A DNA stretch of 64,000 nucleotides from Nodosilinea sp. LEGE 07088. GTDB taxonomy: Bacteria > Cyanobacteriota > Cyanobacteriia > Phormidesmidales > Phormidesmidaceae. Of the stretch, positions 43,211 to 50,943 are shown piece after piece. Made by a program: the position numbers and the translations under genes. The stretch spans positions 62,001-126,000 of the forward strand of contig NZ_JADEWX010000001.1 of the NCBI RefSeq assembly GCF_015207395.1. The letters run 5' to 3'. Positions within the stretch are counted from its first letter, which is position 1. Each line of letters begins with the position of its first letter. The notes beneath the pieces are model-generated. The model was not told the DNA's origin. It saw only the letters and a list, made by a program, of their open reading frames with translations, and ran no database searches.

Positions 43211-43633
43211 CTATGCCGTGAGCAGCATCGTCTCGATCAGCGGGCAGATATCCCCTGGCGCAGGCCGGGGGCGATCGATCGCCCAGCGATCGCGATAGTT
43301 TTCGAGTTCAGCTTTGAAGGCATTCATCTGCTGGATCTGTGCCTCAAGCTGCTGAATTTTGTCTTGCAGCAGCGACTGCACAAACTCACAGGGCACATCG
43401 CCACGATGATGCACCGTCAGCACCTCACCCACATCTTCCAGCGAGAACCCTAAAGACTGCGCTTTTTTAATGAACTGGACCTGTTGTATCGTTTCGGGCG
43501 AATAGTAGCGATAGCTGTTCTCGCCCCGTTCTGACTGAATTAGCCTCAGACTCTCATAGTACCGCAACGCTCCGACAGCCACTCCGGTCTTCTTAGAAAT
43601 CTCGCCAATTTTTAACCGTACTGCAACGACCAT
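43211..43633 (-). CDS. MerR-family metal-responsive regulator (ZntR/MerR-like)
   Basis: 140 aa. The winged HTH has IGEISKKTGVAVGALRYYES and RYYSPETIQQVQFIKKAQSL. The dimerisation helix starts after GDVPCEFVQSLLQDKI, whose Cys corresponds to the hinge Cys of ZntR/MerR, and the metal loop is PGDICPLIE with a single Cys. The usual second loop Cys (MerR Cys117, ZntR Cys114/115, CueR Cys112) is not present. The metal site is therefore unusual. It is driven by its own MerR-type promoter (43665-43696) and probably controls the other three MerR sites in the window. Confidence 0.9.
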   Translation of the reverse strand: MVVAVRLKIGEISKKTGVAVGALRYYESLRLIQSERGENSYRYYSPETIQQVQFIKKAQSLGFSLEDVGEVLTVHHRGDVPCEFVQSLLQDKIQQLEAQIQQMNAFKAELENYRDRWAIDRPRPAPGDICPLIETMLLTA

Positions 43634-43664
43634 GAGCTTTGCCTCATAGACGACTCTAAATTCA

Positions 43665-43696
43665 ATCCTAAACCTTCTAGTTAGCTATAGAGTCAA
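43665..43696 (-). promoter_or_regulatory. MerR-family promoter, site 3 (autoregulation of merR)
   Basis: The reverse strand reads TTGACT, a 20-nt spacer with the dyad CTATAG-CTAA-CTAGAAG, then TAGGAT; the ATG follows 32 bp later. Confidence 0.78.
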
Positions 43697-43730
43697 GGGA
43701 TAACCGTGCACGCGATTGCACACGCGACTA

Positions 43731-43747
43731 TTTCATTTCCATTTCAT
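43731..43747 (+). promoter_or_regulatory. TTTCAT-N5-TTTCAT direct repeat (box 10)
   Basis: A perfect repeat 45 bp upstream of the cyanoexosortase ATG; TAATACT follows 9 nt after the second half as a likely -10. Confidence 0.68.
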
Positions 43748-43791
43748 GATTACCAGTAATACTGATTGGCTAAAGTAGTTTCTTCGCCACC

Positions 43792-44703
43792 ATGCAAGCG
43801 AGTCTGAAGATTTTATCGCCGCTTAAGCGTTACTCGATGGAGTCTGCGATCGCAGTTCTTCTGGCTGTGCTCTATGCCCCTCTGGTGTTGTACTGGGTCG
43901 ATGGCTGGCTGAATAAGTCCATTAGCATAGAGCACGAGTACTTTTCCTATGCCTTGATTGGCTTCCCGTATGCAATCTTGGCAACATGGCAGTTGCGACA
44001 ACGCTGGCATCAGCTGCCAGCACGGAACAATCTTTTTGGGCTAGCGCTACTGATTCTAGGCAGCATAAGCTATCTCAGCCCGCTGCAAAACCTGATAAAC
44101 CTATCGCTACCCATCTTACTCAGCAGCCTAGTGTTGACTTCTAAAGGCTGGGCTGGGCTCAGGCTGATGGGATTCCCTCTCCTTTTGGTAGTGCTAGCGA
44201 CGCCAACTGATCTGCCCTATTTGATTGCACCTTACTTGATGCCGCTACAGCGAATGATTTCAACAATTGTTGGATTCATTTTGATTCAGGGTGGAATGAC
44301 TGTGACAGTTGACCAGATTTATATATTGGTAAATGAACGGATTGTGGAAGTCGCCCCATACTGTGCCGGACTAAAAATGCTGATGACTTCTCTGTATGTA
44401 GCGTTAATACTGCTTCACTGGACAGGTAATTTACGCTCTCGCACAAAGACGGGAATGCTCTTGGTTGGTGCTGCGGTTATCAGTGTTGTTGGCAACATCA
44501 TTCGCAATACCTTGTTGACCTTCTTTCATGGTACCGACCAAACCAGTCTGTTTGATTGGCTTCATGCAGGCTGGGGAGGGGATGTCTTCTCAGCACTACT
44601 GTTGCTGAGTGTCCTTATGTTGTCGCAAGGTGTAGACAGTGCCGAGAATGCTTTGAGTATCGCTTCATCCAGGTATGGCGACAATGATTCCACCATATTT
44701 TGA
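43792..44703 (+). CDS. Cyanoexosortase (B-like)
   Basis: 303 aa with about eight membrane helices. The exosortase catalytic triad is visible: Cys in VEVAPYCAGLKML, Arg in VVGNIIRNTLLTFFHG and His in FDWLHAGWGGDVFS. The sequence resembles cyanoexosortase B, an enzyme that cleaves C-terminal sorting tails at the membrane. Its usual partner protein is not next to it. It begins a forward cluster with the DUF411 lipoprotein, Lgt and DUF3105 genes, and has a TTTCAT box at its promoter. The protein at 50944-51327 has a hydrophobic-plus-basic tail and is a possible substrate (inference). Confidence 0.86.
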   Translation: MQASLKILSPLKRYSMESAIAVLLAVLYAPLVLYWVDGWLNKSISIEHEYFSYALIGFPYAILATWQLRQRWHQLPARNNLFGLALLILGSISYLSPLQNLINLSLPILLSSLVLTSKGWAGLRLMGFPLLLVVLATPTDLPYLIAPYLMPLQRMISTIVGFILIQGGMTVTVDQIYILVNERIVEVAPYCAGLKMLMTSLYVALILLHWTGNLRSRTKTGMLLVGAAVISVVGNIIRNTLLTFFHGTDQTSLFDWLHAGWGGDVFSALLLLSVLMLSQGVDSAENALSIASSRYGDNDSTIF

Positions 44704-44804
44704 ATATTACACTAACTATCTTGATTCTCTATCCCACAGGAACGTCTACGCTATGTTATTAGGCTTCGTAGAGTTTCAAGCCGATTTTTACCCAGGAGGA
44801 AAGG

Positions 44805-45317
44805 ATGAGTCACCACTTATATCGGTCTAGGGCTTTGGCTATTGGTTTAGTCGTCACAGGATTTGTGGTGACAGGCTGTAGCCTTTCCAAAGGCCCAGAA
44901 TTGTCAGCTGTCAACAACGATTCGGTTGAACGGGCCGCTATAACCTCTGAAATCACCGTTTTTCGTAGCCCCACCTGCAGCTGTTGCGGTCAATGGATTG
45001 AACACATGGAAGCCGCTGGCTTTCAGGTGAAGGACAACACCATTGAAGATATGACAGCGGTTAAAGAACAGTATGGTGTTCCGGCCAATCTAGCCTCCTG
45101 CCACACGACAATTGTGGATAAGTATGTGATAGAAGGCCATATTCCAGCAGCCGATGTACAACGTTTGCTAACTGAAAAGCCTGACGTAACGGGTATCGCC
45201 GTTCCCGGAATGCCCATTGGCTCTCCCGGTATGGAATCTGGCAGCTACGTTGAACCTTACACCGTCTTCTCCTTCCTGGAAGATGGCACCACCGCTGCCT
45301 TCGCTGAACATTCATAA
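44805..45317 (+). CDS. DUF411 lipoprotein, putative copper-binding
   Basis: 170 aa, with CCAGGAGGAAAGG before the ATG. The lipoprotein signal ends VVTGCSLSK. The DUF411 core has FRSPTCSCCGQWIEHMEAAG, with a C-x-C-C cluster, then YGVPANLASCHTTIVDKYVI and EGHIPAADVQRLL. DUF411 proteins accompany copper resistance genes. It has a thioredoxin-like fold with a possible Cu site. It is followed 8 bp later by lgt, the enzyme that lipidates such proteins. Confidence 0.9.
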   Translation: MSHHLYRSRALAIGLVVTGFVVTGCSLSKGPELSAVNNDSVERAAITSEITVFRSPTCSCCGQWIEHMEAAGFQVKDNTIEDMTAVKEQYGVPANLASCHTTIVDKYVIEGHIPAADVQRLLTEKPDVTGIAVPGMPIGSPGMESGSYVEPYTVFSFLEDGTTAAFAEHS

Positions 45318-45325
45318 AAAGGGCC

Positions 45326-46168
45326 ATGTATCCGCCTGTTGACCCCATTATTTTTCAATTCGGCCCCTTAGCGCTGCGGTGGTATGGGGTGTTAATGTTA
45401 GCAGCCATTCTGGTAGCAGCTTGGGTTGCCAGTCGTGAAGTTGCTCGCAAAGGAGAAGATCCCGAAAATCTCTGGGATATGCTTGTTTGGATTCTGATTC
45501 CAGGATTTATTGGAGCGCGACTCTACTACGTCTTCATCCAGTCTCCACGGGGAGAGTCGGGCCTTGGCTACTATCTGCAAAATCCGAGCGAAATCCTCAA
45601 GATCTGGGGTGGCGGCATCCACATTTTTGGTGGCTTTATTGCTGGCGGAGTCGCGCTCTGGCTATTTACTCGTATCCGGCATTTAAGACCGCTGCCTTAC
45701 TTAGACGCGATCGCCCTGGGATTACCCCTTGCCCAGGCGATCGGGCGCTGGGGCAACTTCATCAACCAGGAATTATACGGGCCACCAACTACACTGTCGT
45801 GGGGCTTACGAATTGACCCACAGCAGCGGATTCAACCCTACAACGATTTGAGTACCTATCCCGAAAGTACCCGGTTTCATCCCCTTTTTCTGTACGAATC
45901 TCTCTGGAATTTTCTAGGATTTGCCGTTCTCTTTTGGATTTCGCGACGGTTTCAAAAAGATCTGAAAGAAGGGGATATTGCCCTGCTATATCTAATCTGG
46001 TACCCGTTAGGTCGCTTCTTCATCGAGTTTCTGCGGACTGACTCCTGGTTCTTTCCTGGCACACCGTTCAACATGGTGCATATCTTGTCTGCGATCGCGA
46101 TTATGATCGCAGTAATCAGCTTGTATGTCCGGCATAGTCCTTCTGCAACCCATAATCCGAACATCTAA
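45326..46168 (+). CDS. lgt: Prolipoprotein diacylglyceryl transferase
   Basis: 280 aa with about seven membrane helices. Family motifs: PLALRWYGVLMLAAIL at the N-terminus, GGGIHIFGGFIAGG and the Lgt signature AIGRWGNFINQELYG. Transfers diacylglycerol from phosphatidylglycerol to the lipobox Cys of prolipoproteins. An extra plasmid-borne copy directly after a lipoprotein gene suggests dedicated service to the copper lipoproteins. It is co-directional with, and 8 bp from, the DUF411 gene. Confidence 0.95.
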   Translation: MYPPVDPIIFQFGPLALRWYGVLMLAAILVAAWVASREVARKGEDPENLWDMLVWILIPGFIGARLYYVFIQSPRGESGLGYYLQNPSEILKIWGGGIHIFGGFIAGGVALWLFTRIRHLRPLPYLDAIALGLPLAQAIGRWGNFINQELYGPPTTLSWGLRIDPQQRIQPYNDLSTYPESTRFHPLFLYESLWNFLGFAVLFWISRRFQKDLKEGDIALLYLIWYPLGRFFIEFLRTDSWFFPGTPFNMVHILSAIAIMIAVISLYVRHSPSATHNPNI

Positions 46169-46222
46169 GTCACGTCGATTTTCATCATTGTCTGAATAGT
46201 TTTACACACTTATTTCACATGC

Positions 46223-46828
46223 ATGGTTGAACAAACAAAATCTCACAAAAAATCTAGACGCCGCACGACTAAAAGTCTAAATGTTTGGACAATCGTTTTT
46301 GGGCCAATTGGCGTGGCTATATTGATGGTGGCGGTGATTGGCACGCTCTGGTATCGCAATCGCCCTGAGCGAGTCGCCTTCGAGCCCAATACTGAGGCCG
46401 GAGCTGCGGCCCTCGCAGCCGTTAAAACCTTCCCTGACCAGGGTCAAACTCACGTCACTCCAGGGCAGTCTGTTAATTACGACAGCGACTTCCCCACTTC
46501 TGGCCCTCACGACCCCACCCCAGCAATGCCGGGAGTTTACACGGAAGCGCAGCGCCCCGAACAGCTGGTGCATTCTCTGGAGCACGGCAACATCGTGATT
46601 TATTACGACCAACCTGCCATCGAGACGATGACAGCGTTGGAAAGCTGGGCCAACCAGTTTTCTGGCCCCTGGGAGGGCATTGTGGTTGTGCCTAAAGCAG
46701 GACTGGGTGAAGAAATTGTCCTCACCGCCTGGACCAAGAAGCTCGTTATGCCTGAATTTTCTCCTCAGGCGGCAGCCACGTTTGTGGATGAGTATCGGGG
46801 GCGCGGACCAGAGAATCCGGTGCGGTAG
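46223..46828 (+). CDS. DUF3105 membrane-anchored protein
   Basis: 201 aa. A basic N-terminus and one membrane helix (about 24-44) are followed by a periplasmic domain. Its DUF3105 features are YDSDFPTSGPHDPTPAMPGV, EQLVHSLEHGNIVIYY and PKAGLGEEIVLTAW. Conserved His residues (SGPH, VHSLEHG) may bind metal. It is last in the cyanoexosortase-DUF411-lgt-DUF3105 group, 54 bp after lgt. The function is unknown. Confidence 0.85.
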   Translation: MVEQTKSHKKSRRRTTKSLNVWTIVFGPIGVAILMVAVIGTLWYRNRPERVAFEPNTEAGAAALAAVKTFPDQGQTHVTPGQSVNYDSDFPTSGPHDPTPAMPGVYTEAQRPEQLVHSLEHGNIVIYYDQPAIETMTALESWANQFSGPWEGIVVVPKAGLGEEIVLTAWTKKLVMPEFSPQAAATFVDEYRGRGPENPVR

Positions 46829-46847
46829 AACTGGCGAACAGGGCACC

Positions 46848-47288
46848 TTAGAGAAGGTATTGAAGCGAAATCACGATCGCGATCGCCCAATCAAGCCCTA
46901 CGCACAGCGGCGGATACCAGCGCTGGGTAATCTGCGTACTGACTTGCACGGGATGATGAAAGAAGTCCCACACGCCATGCAGAAGGTAGCCTACCATCAG
47001 CGCCAGAGGAGACACCCAGAGAGCAACGAGAGATAGGGCAATGCAGACGATCGCGATCGCCGCTTCCAGGAAAATGCTTCGCCCTCGTTTCTCAGCTAGC
47101 GCTGAGCCCACATATACGGCTCCAATTGCTGCAAAGGCAACAGCATACACATCCAATCTTGGTTGAGGCGGTACCCAATGAAGGAGGATACCAGTTGCGA
47201 TCGCAAGGAGAATCCCAATTCCAAAAGATAGCCATCCACGTTGGTCTTGGATAGGTTGTTGATTTGACAGATCTTGAAAACGATCCAT
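46848..47288 (-). CDS. DUF6010-like membrane protein
   Basis: 146 aa with four membrane helices. The segment AVYVGSALAEKRGRSIFLEA and the motif GYLLHGVWDFFHHP, then RWYPPLCVGLDW, resemble DUF6010 proteins. The His residues of LHGVWDFFHH could bind metal. It has its own MerR-type promoter 31 bp upstream, placing it in the same regulon as copZ-copA. Confidence 0.72.
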   Translation of the reverse strand: MDRFQDLSNQQPIQDQRGWLSFGIGILLAIATGILLHWVPPQPRLDVYAVAFAAIGAVYVGSALAEKRGRSIFLEAAIAIVCIALSLVALWVSPLALMVGYLLHGVWDFFHHPVQVSTQITQRWYPPLCVGLDWAIAIVISLQYLL

Positions 47289-47318
47289 GGGTTAATCTTC
47301 CTACACACCTCCAGATAC

Positions 47319-47350
47319 ACGTTAAACGCTCTAGCTACTTACAGGGTCAA
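47319..47350 (-). promoter_or_regulatory. MerR-family promoter, site 4
   Basis: The reverse strand reads TTGACC, a 20-nt spacer with CTGTAA-GTAG-CTAGAG, then TAACGT. It is near-identical in layout to the copZ site. A further weaker site, oriented forward, lies at 47392-47424 (TTGATA ... CAGCTAGCTGTAGAG). Confidence 0.75.
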
Positions 47351-47495
47351 CCCTTCGCATTTGGCAATCAGCGCGTCTAAGCTTGATATTGCAGCTAGCT
47401 GTAGAGTCCTAGACTGGTGCCATGATCTTAAAGTAGTACTATCGAAGAAATTCCTGTGGTTCAAGAGTGCTTGCTGAATGCCTTAAAAGAGCCTC

Positions 47496-48632
47496 TCAAA
47501 AGAGAAATCTAAAACCCCCTACAACAGCGAAGTTGCTCACTTCTTCGCCATCTTCTCTAGCAAAATTTGCTGTTTCACCAAATTTCTGGGTCCAACTAAT
47601 GCCTAAATAGGGCGCAAATCTGCGATTGATTTCGTAACGTAGACGCAGCCCTAGCTCAATATCATTAAGACCTGAACCGACACCAAACTCCTCCACCTTC
47701 TGAAGCGCAATATTTGTTTCAAACTCGGGTTGCAGGATAAGTTGTTGGGTCAAAAGAAACTGATATTCAGCAGTAAATCTTGCAGAAATATCTCCTTCTT
47801 GACTGACAAATAAAGAGCTATCTATTTCGAAAAGATAGGGTGCTAATCCCTGAAACCCAATTACGCCAAACGCACGCCCCGGACCACCTTCGGAACTGTA
47901 CACTTGATCGTATCGAATCCCTGCCTGAAAGTCCCAAAAAGGAGCAATTAGCCTACCGTATAAAAGCTGTAGCTCTGCCTCTCCATCGTCACTGTTCAGA
48001 CCGACATCTCCCTCTGTTTTAATCCAGAGTCTCTGATAGTCGCCCCCAACCCAACCGATAGCGTCCCAATTGAATGTATCTTCCCCTTCATTAAATCGAT
48101 ACTCTAGCTGATCGATTAAGAAATACGAGAAAACTTGACTGTCTTCTACAGGCTCAGGCCATTCGTCTGTGTCTACTTCTGGAGCATTAGACTGTCCCAA
48201 TAATGGAGATTGCTGTAAAGCCTGATTAATTTCGGGAACACGAGCATCTAAATCTTGACTTATGGTAGCCTTTGCTGCTGAAGATAATTCAATCGCAGGC
48301 ACCAGCGAAAACTGATCGATACTAAGTACTTCAGTCTGCTCACTAACAGTTATTATTAGCTCGCTAGAATTCTCTAATTGAAGCTCTTCGAAGCTATTAG
48401 ATTCCGTTGAGGAATTAGCCGGATAAGATGTATCATGAGCCATTGTCGCTTCTGCACTCGTGTCCGGCTTATCTGGAACAGGAGTGCAGAAGCGACAATG
48501 GCTCGTAGCTGTAGTAGTACCGCTTATGCCCTGAGGCATCGCAACCGCTTGAAGCGATAAACCAGCGATACCTGCGAGTCCAACCGATGTAGCTAGAGCA
48601 AAAAATAATTTCCGCTGGATATTATTCAACAT
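47496..48632 (-). CDS. pcoB: Copper resistance protein B (PcoB/CopB outer-membrane)
   Basis: 378 aa. A signal peptide (about 1-31) and a long disordered linker with HCRFCTP (about 44-50) precede an outer-membrane beta-barrel of the PcoB type (about 165-378). The barrel has YFLIDQLEYRFNEGEDTFNW, GGDYQRLWIKTEGD, AGIRYDQVYSSEGGPGRAFG and the C-terminal FAVVGGFRFLF with terminal Phe. Its ATG follows the copA stop directly (0 bp gap). It probably binds or passes copper at the outer membrane together with the oxidase. A perfect 23-bp hairpin lies in the linker-coding part. Confidence 0.92.
   Translation of the reverse strand: MLNNIQRKLFFALATSVGLAGIAGLSLQAVAMPQGISGTTTATSHCRFCTPVPDKPDTSAEATMAHDTSYPANSSTESNSFEELQLENSSELIITVSEQTEVLSIDQFSLVPAIELSSAAKATISQDLDARVPEINQALQQSPLLGQSNAPEVDTDEWPEPVEDSQVFSYFLIDQLEYRFNEGEDTFNWDAIGWVGGDYQRLWIKTEGDVGLNSDDGEAELQLLYGRLIAPFWDFQAGIRYDQVYSSEGGPGRAFGVIGFQGLAPYLFEIDSSLFVSQEGDISARFTAEYQFLLTQQLILQPEFETNIALQKVEEFGVGSGLNDIELGLRLRYEINRRFAPYLGISWTQKFGETANFAREDGEEVSNFAVVGGFRFLF
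48437..48504. repeat. 23-bp perfect inverted repeat within pcoB
   Basis: Arms 48437-48459 and 48482-48504 are exact reverse complements, with a 22-nt loop. They encode the HCRFCTP segment on one arm and SAEATMAHD on the other. It lies near the 5' end of the coding region on the reverse strand. Confidence 0.9.
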
Positions 48633-50441
48633 TTAGCCCACCTCCGCTGGGCGGTCAATAACCGCTACGGTGCGGAACATGCCAACTTCCATGTGATAAA
48701 GCAAATGGCAGTGAAAAGCCCATCTACCAGGGGCATCAACATTAACCTCTACGGGAAGTCTTTCGGCTGGTTTAACGTTAATAGTATGCTTGCGAGGTTT
48801 GTATTCCCCTGCACCATTATCTACTTCCATCCACATTCCATGTAGGTGAATGGGGTGTTCCATCATGGTGTCATTCACAAATACTAGCCGTAGGCGTTCG
48901 CCGTTGTAGAAGGTAAGTTCTTTCTCTTCAGAATATTTTTTACCGTCAAAGGACCACATATATCGCTCCATGTTGCCGGTAAGGTGCAACTCTAGTTCTC
49001 GCTCTGGCTGTCGCTGGTCATATCCTGGGTTGACGCTTCGCAAGTCGGTGTAAACCAAAACACGAGTTCCAGTATTTTCTAGACCTGTCCCCGGTTCATG
49101 CAAACGACTTCCTACCATCATAGGAACGCCAGAATTTCCTGAGCCATGGCTATCAGGACCATGGGGCACCATAGAACTGTTGCCCGGACAAGACATGTCA
49201 TGGTTCATGGGAGCATCGCTACTCATCCCACTCATGTCATGGTTCATAGGGGCATCGCTACTCATCCCACTCATGTCATTATTCATGGGGGCATCGCTAC
49301 TCATGCAAGACATATTGGAATCCATGGTCGGCGAATCGGCACCCATTGAACCATGATCCATTCCCATGTCGGCCATCGTACGCAGTGGCCGTTCGCGTCG
49401 TTCGGGTAGAGATGCTTCCAACCCTGCACGCACGGCTAGAGTACCGCGAGCATAACCGCTGCGATCCATCGTTTCGGCAAAAATCGTATAGGCCTGCTCA
49501 GTTTGGGGCTCTACAATAACGTCATAGGTTTCTGCAACGGCAATTCTAAACTCATCGACGGCTACGGGTTGTATATTTTGCCCGTCTGCTTGAACAACGG
49601 TCATTTTGAGACCAGGAATGCGCACATCGAAATAAGTCATTGCAGAGGCATTGATAAACCGGAGCCGAACCTTATCTCCTGGCTGAAATAGAGCTGTCCA
49701 GTTAGAATCTGGCTCGATTCCATTCATCAGATAGGTATACGTTGCTCCAGTGACATCCGCAATGTCTGTTGGGTCCATGCGCATCCTTCTCCAGTCGCCA
49801 TCTTCAGCCAGGTTGGCTACTGTCCGTCTTTGATAGTTGTAATAAGGAGACATGCGTTTCAGGTTAGCCAGAACGCTATGGGGATCTTCGAAGGTCCAAT
49901 CGGAAAGCATAACCACATAATCTTGGTCATACTCGAAGGGCTCTGGTTCGGTTGGATCGATAATAATTGGCCCAAAGTGCCCTTGTTGTTCCTGCAAACC
50001 GCTGTGGCTGTGGTACCAATATGTGCCATTCTGGGTGACCGGAAATTGATAAGTAAAAGTTTGTCTGGCTTTAATGCCAGCAAAACTAACTCCAGGTACA
50101 CCATCCATCTCAGGAGGCAGAATAATCCCGTGCCAGTGAATCGAAGTATCTTCGTTAAGCTGATTGGTGACGTTAATAGAAACGGTTTGTCCTTCCCGTA
50201 AGCGAATTAAAGGGCCAGGTATAGAGCCATTGGTAGTAAGGGCTTTTGCATTTTGGCCACCAAGTTTAATGGCCGTTTCCTGAACCTGTAGGTCGATTAC
50301 GCCAGGATAAACTATGTCCTCGCCGATCTCACTTAGAGATGCTCCTTGTCTCGCATACGCTGGCAAGAGAGAACTCAAACCTACACCTAAACCTGCGCCT
50401 GCTGTAAAGCGCAAAAAACTACGTCTATTAAGGAACGCCAT
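48633..50441 (-). CDS. pcoA: Copper resistance multicopper oxidase (PcoA/CopA type)
   Basis: 602 aa, with AGGATACTTAG before the ATG. A Tat signal (NRRSFLRFTAGAGLGVGLSS) is present. Copper blocks: IHWHGIILP, GTYWYHSHSGLQEQQG, EHPIHLHGMW and FHCHLLYHMEVGMF. A Met/Asp/Ser-rich insert (about 365-430) contains three tandem 13-residue units of the SGMSSDAPMNHDM type. This matches the PcoA/CopA periplasmic oxidases, whose Met-rich repeats bind Cu(I). It is directly followed by pcoB. A TTTCAC repeat box lies 84 bp upstream. Confidence 0.95.
   Translation of the reverse strand: MAFLNRRSFLRFTAGAGLGVGLSSLLPAYARQGASLSEIGEDIVYPGVIDLQVQETAIKLGGQNAKALTTNGSIPGPLIRLREGQTVSINVTNQLNEDTSIHWHGIILPPEMDGVPGVSFAGIKARQTFTYQFPVTQNGTYWYHSHSGLQEQQGHFGPIIIDPTEPEPFEYDQDYVVMLSDWTFEDPHSVLANLKRMSPYYNYQRRTVANLAEDGDWRRMRMDPTDIADVTGATYTYLMNGIEPDSNWTALFQPGDKVRLRFINASAMTYFDVRIPGLKMTVVQADGQNIQPVAVDEFRIAVAETYDVIVEPQTEQAYTIFAETMDRSGYARGTLAVRAGLEASLPERRERPLRTMADMGMDHGSMGADSPTMDSNMSCMSSDAPMNNDMSGMSSDAPMNHDMSGMSSDAPMNHDMSCPGNSSMVPHGPDSHGSGNSGVPMMVGSRLHEPGTGLENTGTRVLVYTDLRSVNPGYDQRQPERELELHLTGNMERYMWSFDGKKYSEEKELTFYNGERLRLVFVNDTMMEHPIHLHGMWMEVDNGAGEYKPRKHTINVKPAERLPVEVNVDAPGRWAFHCHLLYHMEVGMFRTVAVIDRPAEVG
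49195..49311 (-). repeat. Three tandem 39-bp repeats encoding Met-rich units
   Basis: Three head-to-tail units of 39 bp differ at a few positions. They encode DMSGMSSDAPMN(N/H) three times. They belong to the copper-binding insert of the multicopper oxidase and are not a CRISPR array, as there are no spacers. Confidence 0.85.
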
Positions 50442-50524
50442 CTAAGTATCCTATCAAGCTAGGAGATTCAACGCTTCGGGCTCAACAACCTTTAGCGTTC
50501 AATTAAGCATGATATTCAGCAATA

Positions 50525-50541
50525 GTGAAATGGAAGTGAAA
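50525..50541 (-). promoter_or_regulatory. TTTCAC-N5-TTTCAC direct repeat (box 11)
   Basis: On the reverse strand, 84 bp upstream of pcoA; ATATCAT follows about 9 nt later as a likely -10. Confidence 0.62.
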
Positions 50542-50749
50542 TAAAACCTGTTCAGGAGCTTTTAGCAATGGCAGAAATTTATTTTCTTGCGACGCTATAA
50601 TCATATAAGTAGTCTTTAAGACCTTCCAAGGCTTTGATAAATTAACTGTTTGCAGAAAGTATTGAAGTTTTTCACTTAGATTTAGTTCAAGTGTGTTACT
50701 CAGGCATCGTTCTCTTCACACACTGTTTATGGCATTGAACCCAGTTGAA

Positions 50750-50766
50750 TTTCATCCCCATTTCAT
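50750..50766 (+). promoter_or_regulatory. TTTCAT-N5-TTTCAT direct repeat (box 12)
   Basis: A perfect repeat on the forward strand, 178 bp upstream of the 127-aa protein gene. Confidence 0.58.
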
Positions 50767-50943
50767 CTTCAGGTGCAAAGCTCTGTACGAACGGTTTCGC
50801 AGGAGGCTGGCAAATGGGGTATTCCGTTAATGCTTTGATATTTGATAAGGCATGACTGCAAGCTCATGATCTAGCAGCGACAGACAAGATCTGTACTGGT
50901 TAGTAAAGTGTGTGTAACGATATACAGGTAAAGGAGTTTATAT

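Larger units (their letters stand above)
50442..50943. other. Divergent promoter region between pcoA and the 127-aa protein
   Basis: 502 bp with two repeats: TTTCAC-N5-TTTCAC at 50525-50541 facing pcoA and TTTCAT-N5-TTTCAT at 50750-50766 facing the forward gene. No gene was seen. Confidence 0.6.

Noticed and set aside
47392-47424. Fifth MerR-type site, forward orientation
   Set aside because: The -35 is TTGATA, the dyad is less like the others and no forward gene follows; noted only as a weak site.
49195-49311. CRISPR-like repeat array
   Set aside because: The units are directly adjacent without spacers and encode an in-frame Met-rich protein repeat.
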